The notes under the pieces were generated by a model, which was not told the origin of the DNA, made no database searches, and worked only from the letters and a program-made list of their open reading frames with translations. Shown in pieces: positions 1 through 10,800 of a stretch of DNA of 64,000 bases. Source of the DNA: Akkermansiaceae bacterium (GTDB lineage Bacteria; Verrucomicrobiota; Verrucomicrobiia; Verrucomicrobiales; Akkermansiaceae); NCBI GenBank assembly GCA_905182475.1, contig CAJJBR010000033.1, positions 24,943 to 88,942 of the forward strand, written 5' to 3'. The first letter of the stretch is position 1. The number at the start of each line of letters is the position of its first letter. Made by a program: the position numbers and the translations under genes.

Positions 1-481
1 CCGGGATCGCTCCATCCGGCGGGATACCGCCCGGGTCAATGACGGGAAGAGGTTCTATCGGGCCGCCACCTGGAAGTGGCGGATACACTTGGTATGCTCC
101 GTCGAAGGGGAGTAGCTCGGGTGAAGTTCTATCAGGAGATGAAACCATCACGGCTGGAACGTAACCCACCTCGCCGCTGTCCAACTCCACTTTCACGTAG
201 TTCGAATCCAGTTCGATGATTTTCATTTCGGTGCCGAGGGAAATGAGCTTGTCGGCATCTTCGGTTCCGGTTGGTTTATTCTTATAAAAGGCGGTGTTCG
301 GGATGTTTGCGCTCACGAACTGGCCGGGGGAAAGCTCGGAGCCGAAGCTGCTTGCAGACTGGAGGCCGGTACCGGGCGGGCGGAGCGGATCGAAACTGGA
401 ACTGCTCACCGGTGAGTTCATCGAGTTACAAGCCGCCATGGCGATTGCTACCGGAACTACGGTAAATAAAGAGAATTTCAT
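1..481 (-). CDS. Putative lipoprotein/secreted protein with SH3-like region, C-terminus cut by window edge
   Basis: Reverse frame from ATG at 481 reads MKFSLFTVVPVAIAMAACNSMNSPVSSSS...DKLISLGTEMKIIELDSNYVKVELDSGEVGYVPAVMV, open to base 1; lipobox-like AMAAC and SH3-like motif. Confidence 0.7.
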   Translation of the reverse strand, partial: MKFSLFTVVPVAIAMAACNSMNSPVSSSSFDPLRPPGTGLQSASSFGSELSPGQFVSANIPNTAFYKNKPTGTEDADKLISLGTEMKIIELDSNYVKVELDSGEVGYVPAVMVSSPDRTSPELLPFDGAYQVYPPLPGGGPIEPLPVIDPGGIPPDGAIP

Positions 482-538
482 AACGAAGGCAAGTTGCCAC
501 CGCAATGCAGAGCGGTCAACGCGATTCATACATGGTAT

Positions 539-1216
539 TCACAAACGTTTGACCACGACTTCAACGTTCATAAAGCATTCGGCATTTCTTTTGAACGAGC
601 CATGGATTGGCTCGACGTCTTGGTAGTTCCTGCCGACAGCGATTTCTAGGCTCCTGCACATGCCAAGCATCACGTGGGCGAAATCCTGGCAGAATCCTTT
701 GCTAAGGGTGAAAGCTTGCTCTAAATGGTTTTTTGCATCCGTGACCCGGGGCTCGTAGGCGAACTCGGAATTGATCCAACGCATGATCGCGGCGGCTTTT
801 CCAAAAACGGCGTTTTCCGAATGAGTGACATCGATGGCCTGTTTCCAGATATCCGGCTGACTGGAAATCCATCGACTTTCCTGAAGGTGTTCCTAGCATC
901 TGTCGCGGATCTCCGGGGAATCGAAAAACTCCATGCCACCCGCATCGCCTTCGTTGGAGATAGTTAGCGGAAGGTTGAGTACTCTGATCTGGCTCTCCAC
1001 CACCATGCTCTTGTGCTGCGTGCCGATTTCGTAAACGTGGAGATATTCCCGAAAAGGTCGGAGAAGCGGATTAGCCGGGTGGTATATAGCAACCCGGCGC
1101 GAGCAATACACAAACAGATTCACCTTCGCGGCGGGGCGAGATGTAGTTGAGTATGTTGATAAGGTGAGGGTTTGAAGTCTTGGCAGGAGAATTAGCAGCA
1201 CCCGCGCCAAAACCAT
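539..1216 (-). pseudogene. Transglutaminase-like protein remnant (in-frame stop and internal deletion)
   Basis: Same frame across a TAG (893-895): ...MEFFDSPEIRDRC*EHLQESRWISSQPDIWKQAIDVTHSENAVFGKAAAIMRWINSEFAYEPRVTDAKNHLEQAFTLSKGFCQDFAHVMLGMCRSLEIAVGRNYQDVEPIHGSFKRNAEC; matches transglutaminase core and C-terminal motifs with the His/Asp segment missing. Confidence 0.8.
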
Positions 1217-1225
1217 ACGGGTATT

Positions 1226-1975
1226 TTAATTCTTTTTCCCGATGCTGAAATCGTTGGTGGCCCCAGTTCCGCCGCCATAGGAAGCTCCAAGCCGCTCGGG
1301 CAGATCGATCTCAGGGAAAATCCGGACGCTGGATTGCTTTTTGTCCGCATTTCCCATCAGCCAGCTAATCCCCATCCCACAGAGTGCGAGAAAGGCAAGG
1401 GATCCGATGGCGATGAGTGCCAGCCGTAGCGAGTGGCCACTGTTCATAGGAGCCTCCCTGAGTTTGAACCACGCGGTCAGGCCGGTGGTGATCTCCGTCA
1501 CGAGCTTCTCGACGTAGTCCTCTGTGGTTTCCTCTTCACCTATTTTGTGCAGGGCCTCGGATATAATCTGCACGAGACTGAACGCCGGAACCCCAATTTG
1601 ATCCGGTTGCATACCTTCTTTGGCTCCGAGTTCGCGCCCAAAGCCCAGCTTTCTCGTATCCGATTCGAAAACGATTACAAGCCCGCCGCCATCCGGAAGC
1701 CATTCTTGTTGGAGTTGAGACGCGTAATCGGAGGCTGTGGTCGAGATCAGAGCGCTTTCTAGGATGACAAACATCCGGTATCCGTGATCCCGCTCAAGCT
1801 TCTGAAGCATTTTGGTGATCCGTCGCGCAGCCTCTGGTTTCTGGGAAAGAATCCCGTCCTCATCGGACAGCCTTGTAAGAGGTGGAGGTGGGACGTCCGC
1901 ATCCGGAAGCCGCTGGGCGGAAAGCAAGCTGCTCAGCAGAATACACAGGACGAAACTCAGGGAGAAACGGCTCAC
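1226..1975 (-). CDS. TPM domain (YgcG-like) membrane protein
   Basis: 249 aa; signal peptide, TPM-like domain (LSDEDGILSQ...GLVIVFESDTRKLGFGRELG), C-terminal TM helix. Confidence 0.75.
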   Translation of the reverse strand: MSRFSLSFVLCILLSSLLSAQRLPDADVPPPPLTRLSDEDGILSQKPEAARRITKMLQKLERDHGYRMFVILESALISTTASDYASQLQQEWLPDGGGLVIVFESDTRKLGFGRELGAKEGMQPDQIGVPAFSLVQIISEALHKIGEEETTEDYVEKLVTEITTGLTAWFKLREAPMNSGHSLRLALIAIGSLAFLALCGMGISWLMGNADKKQSSVRIFPEIDLPERLGASYGGGTGATNDFSIGKKN

Positions 1976-2080
1976 TGCCTCCTATTCTCCAAATCCCGGG
2001 GCGAGTTACAATACCGAAAACGTGTGGCGGGCTGCGTGTTTCCCCTTCCAAGAAGGTTTCACACACGGCTAACTTCCCAT

Positions 2081-2584
2081 ATGCGCGTTCTCGCAATCGA
2101 TCCCGCCGTCCGCAACACCGGCTACGCTATCCTTGAGGGCGAGCCGTCGAAGCCGACCGTGCTGACATACGATGTGATTTGCGTTCCGAAAAAAATCATC
2201 CAGTCCGGTGCCCTTTCCGCGATCCGCTCCCATCTGGTACATCTGATCAAGCAGTATGAACCGGATGAAATAGCAGTTGAGGGTATCATTTTCGTGCAAT
2301 CCCATCGCACCGCGATCTCAATGGGAGCCGCCCGTGCCGCCGCCCTTATCGCTGGTGCCGACCACGGGCTACCGATTTACGAATACTCGCCAAAAAAGAT
2401 CAAAATGGCGGTTGTTGGGAAAGGGACTGCGGACAAGGCGCAGGTCGCGTTCATGGTGCGAGCCATCCTCGGACTCGCGGAGACACCGCCATCGGATGCG
2501 GCAGATGCACTGGCGATTGGAATGGCTCACCTCCAGGCATCTGATCCGCTTCGGGCAAAGCTTCTAGAGCGGCGACTGGTTTGA
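2081..2584 (+). CDS. ruvC: Crossover junction endodeoxyribonuclease RuvC
   Basis: MRVLAIDPAVRNTGYAIL...EIAVEGIIFVQSHRTAISMGAARAAAL...KKIKMAVVGKGTADKAQV...DAADALAIGMAH; start trimmed from the longer ORF. Confidence 0.93.
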   Translation: MRVLAIDPAVRNTGYAILEGEPSKPTVLTYDVICVPKKIIQSGALSAIRSHLVHLIKQYEPDEIAVEGIIFVQSHRTAISMGAARAAALIAGADHGLPIYEYSPKKIKMAVVGKGTADKAQVAFMVRAILGLAETPPSDAADALAIGMAHLQASDPLRAKLLERRLV

Positions 2585-2613
2585 TCTTTCGGTAGATTCG
2601 TATAGGCTCCTGT

Positions 2614-3210
2614 ATGACCGATTGGAACAACCGCTATCTCTCAGGTGACACTCCGTGGGAAAAGGGAGCGCCCGCTCCACCGTTACTTGAGCTTTTGGGG
2701 AAAACCGGTGATGATATCTGGGGCGGCGGAACGATTCTGGTGCCGGGCTGCGGAACCGGGCATGACGTCCGCGCCCTTGCTTCAAAAGGGCAAGGAGTGC
2801 TGGGTCTCGACCTCGCGCAGCAAGCGGTCGAAAAAGCACGATCTTTTCCCGCCGTCGGCAACGAAGAATATGCCCTCGGCGATTTTTTCGATCCGGAATG
2901 GCAGGAGGGAAAAAGTTTCTCCGCCATCTGGGAGCACACCTGCTACTGCGCCATCCATCCTACCCGGCGTCCGGACTATGCAGAAGCTACTGCCGCGTTA
3001 GTTGAGCCGGGTGGGCATCTTATAGGAGTATTTTTCCTAACCCCAAACAAACCCGGAGAAGAAGACCAAGGGCCGCCCTTTAGCTCCGATATTGAGGAGC
3101 TCGATGCCCGCTTCGATCCATGGTTCTACCGCGTGGATTCATGGGTGCCGGAAAGGGCTTACCCGGGTCGTGAAGGGCAGGAGTGGCTGGCGATCTATCG
3201 GAGAAAATGA
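2614..3210 (+). CDS. SAM-dependent methyltransferase (thiopurine methyltransferase-like)
   Basis: WNNRYLSGDTPWEKGAPAPPL...ILVPGCGTGHDVRALA...FSAIWEHTCYCAI. Confidence 0.85.
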   Translation: MTDWNNRYLSGDTPWEKGAPAPPLLELLGKTGDDIWGGGTILVPGCGTGHDVRALASKGQGVLGLDLAQQAVEKARSFPAVGNEEYALGDFFDPEWQEGKSFSAIWEHTCYCAIHPTRRPDYAEATAALVEPGGHLIGVFFLTPNKPGEEDQGPPFSSDIEELDARFDPWFYRVDSWVPERAYPGREGQEWLAIYRRK

Positions 3211-3248
3211 TTGCCCGTGCCTCCGGAACCCGGACAAATGGGCTGCCA

Positions 3249-3419
3249 ATGAAAATTACCGCCCCGTTTCTACTCGCAGTCCTTCTGATGGGATGCGCGC
3301 AGGTAGTGCCTGACCCTTCGCCCGCCCGGCCGGGCATGCCCTTGGATCCGAGCCATGCGCCGGAGACTGACGAAAGCGCAGTGACCCGGGCAAGCTCCCG
3401 AAATCTTCCTTCTTCTTGA
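3249..3419 (+). CDS. Small lipoprotein
   Basis: MKITAPFLLAVLLMGCAQ: signal peptide with lipobox, 56 aa. Confidence 0.5.
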   Translation: MKITAPFLLAVLLMGCAQVVPDPSPARPGMPLDPSHAPETDESAVTRASSRNLPSS

Positions 3420-3420
3420 A

Positions 3421-4047
3421 ATGGATAATCTGAATACACGTTTGATTCACGGCCTTGTGTCCTACTCGGACGGGCTAGAGCTTCAGAATCGCACCGTGGC
3501 GAATATACTGGCGGGGCAGGAAACGGACACGATTTTCCTCCTCGAACACGAACCCGTTTACACCATCGGCCGCCTCCGAGATCAATCCTCCCTTCAGTCC
3601 GCCGCAAGCCTGCCGCATCCGGTTTTCGAGACGAACCGCGGAGGACAGGCTACCTACCACGGTCCGGGCCAACTCGTCGGCTACCCGATACTCGACCTCA
3701 ATCCGAGGGGGCGGGATCTGCACCTGCACCTCCGGCTCATCGAGGACGCGCTCATCGCCGCATGTGCGGATCTGGGGGTGGGCGCGGGCCGCCGCGATGG
3801 AATGACAGGTGTATGGGTGGAGGATAGGAAACTCGCATCCATCGGTGTCGGCGTTCGAAAATGGATCTCCATGCACGGCTTCGCGATCAATGTAACCCGT
3901 GAGTCCCTACCGCCGTTCCTCTCCATCACCCCATGCGGCCTCGCCGGCGTCTCGATGACCTGCCTTGAGGCGGAATCGTCCGTTCCGGTGACAATGACGG
4001 ACGCCACCGGAATGATTGCCAAACATCTTCGATCCCGTTTTACATAG
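3421..4047 (+). CDS. lipB: Lipoyl(octanoyl) transferase LipB
   Basis: HEPVYTIGR...RGGQATYHGPGQLVGYPILDL...VWVEDRKLASIGVGVRKWISMHGFAINV. Confidence 0.95.
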   Translation: MDNLNTRLIHGLVSYSDGLELQNRTVANILAGQETDTIFLLEHEPVYTIGRLRDQSSLQSAASLPHPVFETNRGGQATYHGPGQLVGYPILDLNPRGRDLHLHLRLIEDALIAACADLGVGAGRRDGMTGVWVEDRKLASIGVGVRKWISMHGFAINVTRESLPPFLSITPCGLAGVSMTCLEAESSVPVTMTDATGMIAKHLRSRFT

Positions 4048-4254
4048 CTTTCTTTCATCACGGCGGATACCCCCCCCGCGCGGAGCATGGATCCAAGACG
4101 AACATCGCTTACCGTCATGGTGGCAAGGCGATCGTTGTCTTCCACGATGGCCACGCGTCACCCGTTTCTTCCTCGGAAATACCTGGAAAAGCGGCAACCG
4201 ACGCTTTCTGGGTCGCCTGAACATTCTGAGCCGCCTTATCGAATTGCCCGGGTA

Positions 4255-4926
4255 TCAGGGAAGTTCCTTGATACGGAGATTTTTCCAACGGACGTCGGTT
4301 GCGCCACCGGCATGGACTTGCATGCCGAAGAACCCCTTGGCGGTCGCGTCCTTGGCATCGGTGTCGGTGAAATCGACCCGCTTCTCGCCGTTGAGGAAAA
4401 TCTGCACGTGGTTGCCCTCGCAGAGGATGCGGATCTCATTCCACCCCTCCCACTTGATGACTTCACCACCCTGCTTGGTGAAGGCGGCGCATTGAGCCTT
4501 GTCTTTCTTGTCCGGGAAAAGCCAGCCGCGCCGTGCCTCATCGTAGAGTCCGGCCGTCCACGCGCGGCCCTTGCCGTTGTCGTGCTCGCACTGGTATCCA
4601 TAGACTCGGCCGTTGCCGTCCTCCGATTCCTTCTGCAGGGCGCGGAACATCATCCCGGAATTCCCTTTGAGCGTGTCGAACTTCATCTCAAAGCGGAAAT
4701 CGTAGTTCGCATAGGTTTTCTCGGAGATCAGGAACGTGTTCCCTTTTACCTTGCGCCCGGTGCCGACGATTTCGCCGCCTTCCATCTTGTATTCCCCGTT
4801 TCCTCCGACCGTCTTCCATCCGGTGAGATCCTTGCCGTTGGTCAGCGGGGTGAAGCCCTCCTCCACTTGGGCGGATGCGAGGCACGGGATCAGGGCGAGG
4901 GCGGCTATCAGGCTTTTCATGGTCAT
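4255..4926 (-). CDS. DUF1080 family secreted protein
   Basis: Signal peptide then EGFTPLTNGKDLTGWKTVGGNGEYKMEGGEIVG...YDFRFEMKFDTLKGNSGMMFRA. Confidence 0.9.
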   Translation of the reverse strand: MTMKSLIAALALIPCLASAQVEEGFTPLTNGKDLTGWKTVGGNGEYKMEGGEIVGTGRKVKGNTFLISEKTYANYDFRFEMKFDTLKGNSGMMFRALQKESEDGNGRVYGYQCEHDNGKGRAWTAGLYDEARRGWLFPDKKDKAQCAAFTKQGGEVIKWEGWNEIRILCEGNHVQIFLNGEKRVDFTDTDAKDATAKGFFGMQVHAGGATDVRWKNLRIKELP

Positions 4927-5007
4927 GTTATGAATTCTTTTTACGGATCCTTGAAGCGCTTTCTTGCTTGCTAGGATAATTTCATCTGGTTTGATACAGA
5001 TGTTCAG

Positions 5008-6543
5008 ATGATTACTAAGCTATATTCGGCGGCGTTGCGGGGGGTAGATGCCCTTGAGGTGGAAGTGGAGGTGAATGCCCGTGGATCGGAGACGCCAGGA
5101 GTTATCATCGTTGGTCTTCCGGATGCGGCTGTAAGGGAAAGTTCACAGCGTGTGACGTCCGCTATCATCGCCTCCGCCCTTGAACTCGACGTTGGCATCA
5201 AGACCGTGAACCTCGCCCCGGCGGATTTGAAAAAGGAAGGCCCTTCCTTCGACCTGCCCATCGCCCTTGCCATGGCCGGCGCGAGCGGGACGAAGATTTT
5301 TGATACGGAAAGTTTCTGCGTTGTGGGTGAATTGGGACTGGATGGCACCGTGCGCCCGGTGAAAGGGGTTTTGTCCATCGCTCTGGAGGCGAGGAAACGC
5401 GGGCGAAAAAGCCTCATCGTCCCGGAGGCGAATGCGGCCGAGGCTGCAGTGATTGAAGGGATAGAGGTCATCGCCGTCCGCAACCTCCGCCAGGCATGGG
5501 ATTTCATTTGCGGCGAAAAGCGTATTGCGCCCTTCGTCCTCGACCGCCGTGCCTTTTTCGAAAACCACCGGAACTACTTGGTCGATTTTAACGAAGTGAA
5601 AGGCCAGCAGCATGTGAAGCGTGCCTTGGAGGTCGCTGCGGCCGGTGGCCACAACCTCTTAATGGTCGGGCCGCCTGGAACGGGGAAATCCATGCTCGCG
5701 AAACGCATCCCGACGATCATGCCCAACATGACCGAGGAGGACGCCATCGAGACCACTAAGATCCACTCGATCACCGGCATGCTGGATACAAAAAAAGGTT
5801 TTCTTACCACCCGCCCTTTCCGCGCGCCACATCACACGATTTCCGATGCAGGTTTGCTTGGCGGCGGAACGAACCCGGGACCCGGTGAAGTTTCACTCGC
5901 ACACCACGGAGTCCTTTTTTTGGATGAGCTTCCCGAGTTCCGGCGGCAAACCCTCGAAGTATTGCGGCAGCCTCTCGAGGATGGGCATGTGACCATTTCC
6001 CGAGCCGCTGGCTCCCTGACCTTTCCCGCCAGGTTCATGCTTGTGACGGCGATGAACCCCTGTCCTTGTGGTTTTTACGGTGATTCCAAGCGCCAGTGCC
6101 GTTGCTCCGTCCGCCAGATCGAAAACTATCGTCAGAAGATCAGCGGGCCGCTGCTCGACCGCATCGACATCCACGTCGAAGTCCCGCTCGTAGATTTCCG
6201 CGAACTCACCTCGGAAGGAACAGCCGGCGAATCCTCCGCCGTGATCCGCGAGCGCGTCGCAGCTGCAAGAAACATTCAGGTAGCGCGTTTCAAATCCGAA
6301 GGCGTCACGACAAACGCAGCGATGGGCGCGAAGCAAGTCCGCGAATGCTGCAAGCTCGATTCCGAGAGCCGTGGCTACCTCGAACACGCCATGGAGCAAA
6401 TGAACTTTTCCGCCCGAGCCCACGATCGTATCCTAAAAGTCTCCCGCACCCTCGCGGATCTCGCCGGAAAACAAAACATCACCGGCAACGAGATCCTCGA
6501 GGCGATCCAGTTCCGCTCCCTCGATCGGCGGCTCTTCGAGTAA
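5008..6543 (+). CDS. comM: YifB/ComM family Mg-chelatase-like AAA+ ATPase
   Basis: [18 protein letters not shown]...[19 protein letters not shown]...[13 protein letters not shown]...[11 protein letters not shown]. Confidence 0.95.
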   Translation: MITKLYSAALRGVDALEVEVEVNARGSETPGVIIVGLPDAAVRESSQRVTSAIIASALELDVGIKTVNLAPADLKKEGPSFDLPIALAMAGASGTKIFDTESFCVVGELGLDGTVRPVKGVLSIALEARKRGRKSLIVPEANAAEAAVIEGIEVIAVRNLRQAWDFICGEKRIAPFVLDRRAFFENHRNYLVDFNEVKGQQHVKRALEVAAAGGHNLLMVGPPGTGKSMLAKRIPTIMPNMTEEDAIETTKIHSITGMLDTKKGFLTTRPFRAPHHTISDAGLLGGGTNPGPGEVSLAHHGVLFLDELPEFRRQTLEVLRQPLEDGHVTISRAAGSLTFPARFMLVTAMNPCPCGFYGDSKRQCRCSVRQIENYRQKISGPLLDRIDIHVEVPLVDFRELTSEGTAGESSAVIRERVAAARNIQVARFKSEGVTTNAAMGAKQVRECCKLDSESRGYLEHAMEQMNFSARAHDRILKVSRTLADLAGKQNITGNEILEAIQFRSLDRRLFE

Positions 6544-6545
6544 AT

Positions 6546-7628
6546 TCAGGGCTTCTTGGGAGGCGCTTCAAGTGCCTCGATGTGGCGACGGACTCCCTCC
6601 GTGATCCCGCGCTGGCTATAGCCGCCTTCGAGTAGTGAAACGATGCGCTCGTGTCCTTGTTCGCGGCATAGCGCACGAAGGATTTCCGTAAGCTCGGCAT
6701 ACACATCACTCGACCAACCGAGATCTCCCAGAGGATCGGCCTCGTGAGCATCGAAACCCGCCGAAATAATCAGAAGCTCGGGTTTGAATTTCCGGAAAGC
6801 ATCGGTCAACTGCATTTGATACACCTTAACCACAGATTTATCTCCGCCTCCTGCCGCCAGCGGCACGTTCAAATTCGATCCCTTACCAGCGCCCGTCCCA
6901 GTGATTTCCGGCGAGCCGCTAGGCCCCGGATAGAAAGGGTATTGGTGCGTGGAGAAAAAATACACTGATGGATCTTCTAGGAAAATTGACTGTGTCCCAT
7001 CGCCGTGGTGGACGTCCCAATCGACGATCATCACGCGTTCCAATTTGTGATGTTTTTGTGCGTATCGTGCGGCGATCGCTGCGTTTGCGAAGAAACAAAA
7101 ACCCTTCGCGTTTGCGGGCATGGCGTGGTGGCCAGGTGGGCGCAATGCGGCAAAGGCATTGTTTACGCGCCCTTCCATGACAAGATCCACTGCCGTCAGT
7201 GATCCAGTCACCGCTTTCGCGGCAACTTCGTAAGTGCGCTTGGAGATCGGCGTATCAGCACTGCCATGCATCTGTCTTTCCCCAGCCTCGCATGCACGTT
7301 TTAAGTCCGCCACATATCCGGGATCATGGATGGCTTTGATCCACGGCACCGGGTCGATTTTTTCATCCGGCGCTGCCCAGAGCAATTGGTTCGAAACCGG
7401 ATGCTCTTTGAGGTGCTTGGTCAAACGACGCAACCGATCGGCATTTTCCGGAAAACCTGACCCTGTATCGTGTTCGAGAAAAACATCATCATAGATGACG
7501 GCCGTGCGGAATACATCTGGCTCAGGTTTTGTATCGTAGACTTCGGCTTCAATTACCATGGCAAAAGTAAAAGACAGCAGCGTAACTCTGAAAAGTAACA
7601 AGGTGTGAGAACGGTATCGGCAGATCAT
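6546..7628 (-). CDS. Histone deacetylase/acetylpolyamine amidohydrolase family protein
   Basis: RPPGHHAMPANAKGFCFFANAAIAARYA...VMIVDWDVHHGDGTQSIF...LLIISAGFDAHEADPLG. Confidence 0.92.
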   Translation of the reverse strand: MICRYRSHTLLLFRVTLLSFTFAMVIEAEVYDTKPEPDVFRTAVIYDDVFLEHDTGSGFPENADRLRRLTKHLKEHPVSNQLLWAAPDEKIDPVPWIKAIHDPGYVADLKRACEAGERQMHGSADTPISKRTYEVAAKAVTGSLTAVDLVMEGRVNNAFAALRPPGHHAMPANAKGFCFFANAAIAARYAQKHHKLERVMIVDWDVHHGDGTQSIFLEDPSVYFFSTHQYPFYPGPSGSPEITGTGAGKGSNLNVPLAAGGGDKSVVKVYQMQLTDAFRKFKPELLIISAGFDAHEADPLGDLGWSSDVYAELTEILRALCREQGHERIVSLLEGGYSQRGITEGVRRHIEALEAPPKKP

Positions 7629-7838
7629 TTCTAATGAGAATGACTATAGCTTAATTTTCGCGTTTCAGCAATGGCGCGCGGATGGGAAGTTCGGATTTGA
7701 TCTGGAGTTCATGCCGAGTTACCAAGATGCAGGAGCCTCCTGCAAAAGAAATTTCGGAAAACTTCCAAGGTTTTCCTCTTTCGCGTGTCTGATATAAAGA
7801 GGGGATTGCGATCCTCCGTAATCCAACCTCGGAAAATC

Positions 7839-10800
7839 ATGAAGGAAACCCCCATTATTACCATGCTCGTGGCGGCCTTCGGCTGCCTTCTCTCGCTGCC
7901 GGAAGCCAATGCTCAGACGGACAGACCCATTGTCATCATGCCGCCCATGCCGCCGCCACGCATCGAAGTCCGCGAGCCGGATGTCGGTGCGATGCAAAGC
8001 CGCGAGATATCGATCAACGTGCGAGTCAACGGACTCCATGCCGTGGTCGAGACCACAATCATTTTCCATAATCCCAACGCCCGCGATCTTGAGGGCGATC
8101 TGGTTTTTCCCCTGCCCGACGGCGCAGCAGTCTGCGGCTACGCACTCGATATCGGGGGATTACTGGTGGATGGCGTGGTCGTGACCAAGGAACGCGCCCG
8201 CGTCGCCTTCGAGACGGAAACGCGCCGCAACGTCGATCCGGGGCTGGTCGAACACATTCAAGGGAACCTCTACCGCACCCGCATCTACCCGCTGCCAGCG
8301 AAGGGCGAGCGCCGCATCCGCCTGACCTACACCACCCCGCTGGTCACCGCAGCTAACGGCGATGCCGCCCTGCTGCTGCCCATGCCGCGCGAGAAAATCG
8401 CCAAATTGAATGTGACGATCGAGGTCGCAGCCCCCGACGGCACTGCGCCGGAAGTTGGCGGACTCGGCGACGCCCGTTTTGAAAGAGCCGAAAAAATCTG
8501 GAGGGTTGAATCCTCAGCCGAGGACACCACGCCCGGCGAAGACGTCCTGGTGGCGTTACCAAAACTGCCAGCCTCGTTTCATCGGATCGAGCGCGATGCC
8601 TTAGGCACCGACCGTTTCATGATCACGACGCTTGCTCCGCTTCCGAAAGCAAAAACAATAGTAAGGGGGCCGATGCATGTTCTCTGGGACGCCTCCGGCA
8701 GCCGCGCCGGGGCTGATCTCACCAAGGAATTCGCCCTCCTCAAACAGAGCAAGGGCACCGGCTACATGCTTACCGTCTTCCGCGATGTGCCGGAAACCAC
8801 CCGCGAATTCGCAACCGTTGATGAACTCATTGCCGCGATCAAGGACGCGCCCTCCGACGGCGGCACGGACATCGCCGCTCTCGCCGCCGCCCTGCGCAAA
8901 CAGCCAGCTCAGGATCCCGGCGCGCGTACCCTGCTTTTCACCGACGGCTTTGACACCCTCTCCGGAGAAACTCTGGAGTTCGGTGGCATCACCCCCGTCG
9001 CCATCGTCTCGCAGACGGTTGCCAATCGTGAGGCTTTGCGGCAGGCCTGCGCCGGGGCGCTGATCGATCTGCAAAGCACCGACCCCGAAGCGGCTTGCTC
9101 GGAAATCGAAAGTCCATCCAGCCGCGTGACCGGCGTGAAAGGCACCGGCATCGCAAACGTCCAGGGCATAGGTCAGCCCGCCCATGGCCGCATCAGTTTG
9201 CTAGGCGAGCTCACCGTGCCGGAGGCCACCGTGCGTATCCTTTATGCCGATGGCTCGGAGTCGGAACCCTTCGTGCTGCGCAGCGCGGATGCGGCCGAGG
9301 GACGCGTCCTCGCCACGGCTTGGGCCGCCGCCCGCGTCAACCGGCTAGCCCCGCGCCCCGATGAATTCGCGGACGAGCTGCTCGCGCTCGGCAGGACTTA
9401 CGGCCTCGTTAGCCCGGCTACCTCACTGATCGTGTTGGAAAGACTCGAGCAATGGGTGCGCTACGAGTTCGAACCTCCGGCCTCCCTGCCGGATATGCGC
9501 CGCCAGTGGAAACAGGCGATGAAAGGCCGCGCCAATCAAAACGATTCCGATCCCGCCCAGCGGCTCGAACAGATCGCTGGGCTGTGGAAGCAGCGTGTCG
9601 CGTGGTGGAAAACCGATTTCTCGAAGGCCAAGGCGGTGCCTCAGAGGAAGGGTGCAGAGGAAGGCGAGAATGCTCCGAGGCTTTCCCAACGAGCCGAGAT
9701 AGCTCCAAACTCCCCCGCATCGGCTGCCGAATTGGACTCATTTTCATCCGATGACCAAAGCAGGGCACTCCGAGGCGGTGGTGGCGGCGGCGGTGGTGGC
9801 TTCGGTAGGGATGCTGCCAAGAAAGAAGGCAATGTGGGCGACGGACCCGCCAGCGCTTCCATCGATATCAAACCCTGGAGTCCGGACACGCCATACCTCA
9901 AGGTCATACGCGCCGCCAAGGACGGCCTGCGTTACAAAGCCTATCTCGGCGAGCGCGGAAAATGGGCGCAAAGCCCGGCCTTCTTCCTCGATTGCGCCGG
10001 GGTGTTTTATGAGGACGGTGACAAAGCCCTCGCCCGCCGTATCCTCACCAACCTCGCCGAGCTGCGCATCGAAGAACCCGGCCTCTTACGCGTTCTCGCA
10101 TGGCGCCTGCAGCAGGCTGGTGAGCACGACCCCGCCACCGTCATCCTGCGCCGCGTCGTCAAGCTCCGCCCGGAGGAACCCCAATCGTTCCGCGACCTTG
10201 CCCTCGCCCTAGCCGAGCGCGGGCGCGTCACTGCATCAAAAGCCGATCTTGAGGAAGCGCTGGGACTTTTCCTGAAAGTCGCTCTCGGAAACTGGGGGCG
10301 CCATGGTGAGAGCATCCCGCTCTTCGCGCTGGAGGAAATGAACGGCCTCATCGCTTGGGTGAAACGGCAGGATTGGCCGAAAGCCAAACAACCGAAGATC
10401 CCCAAATTCGACAAACGCCTGCGCGCAAATCTCGACACCGACATCCGCATCGTCATGTCATGGGATGCAGATTCCACCGACATGGATCTGCATGTCATCG
10501 AACCCGGCGGCGAGGAAGCCAACTACGCCCACAACCGCACCGCCCGCGGCGGGCTTGTTTCGCAGGACATCACCGACGGCTACGGCCCGGAGGAATACCT
10601 CATCCGTAAAGCTCCAACCGGTGGCTACACGATCGCCACCAACTACTACGGATCGAGACAACAGACCGTCGTGGGGCCGGCCACCGTCACCGCCACCGTC
10701 TTCACCAACTGGGGCCGCGCCAACGAGGAGCGCCGCGTTCTCACGATACGCCTCGACAAGGCGAAAGAGAAAATCGACATCGGCACCATCACATTTAGCC

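Noticed and set aside
4048-4254. Possible remnant gene between lipB and DUF1080 gene
   Set aside because: Several short frames but no recognisable motif in any; insufficient support
4016-4974. Long plus-strand ORFs opposite the DUF1080 gene (4087-4974, 295 aa)
   Set aside because: Shadow ORF antisense to a well-supported family member; no recognisable domain
8601-9185. Numerous long antisense ORFs inside the VIT/DUF2135 gene and other GC-rich genes
   Set aside because: Typical antisense ORFs of GC-rich coding DNA; no motifs and overlap confident CDSs
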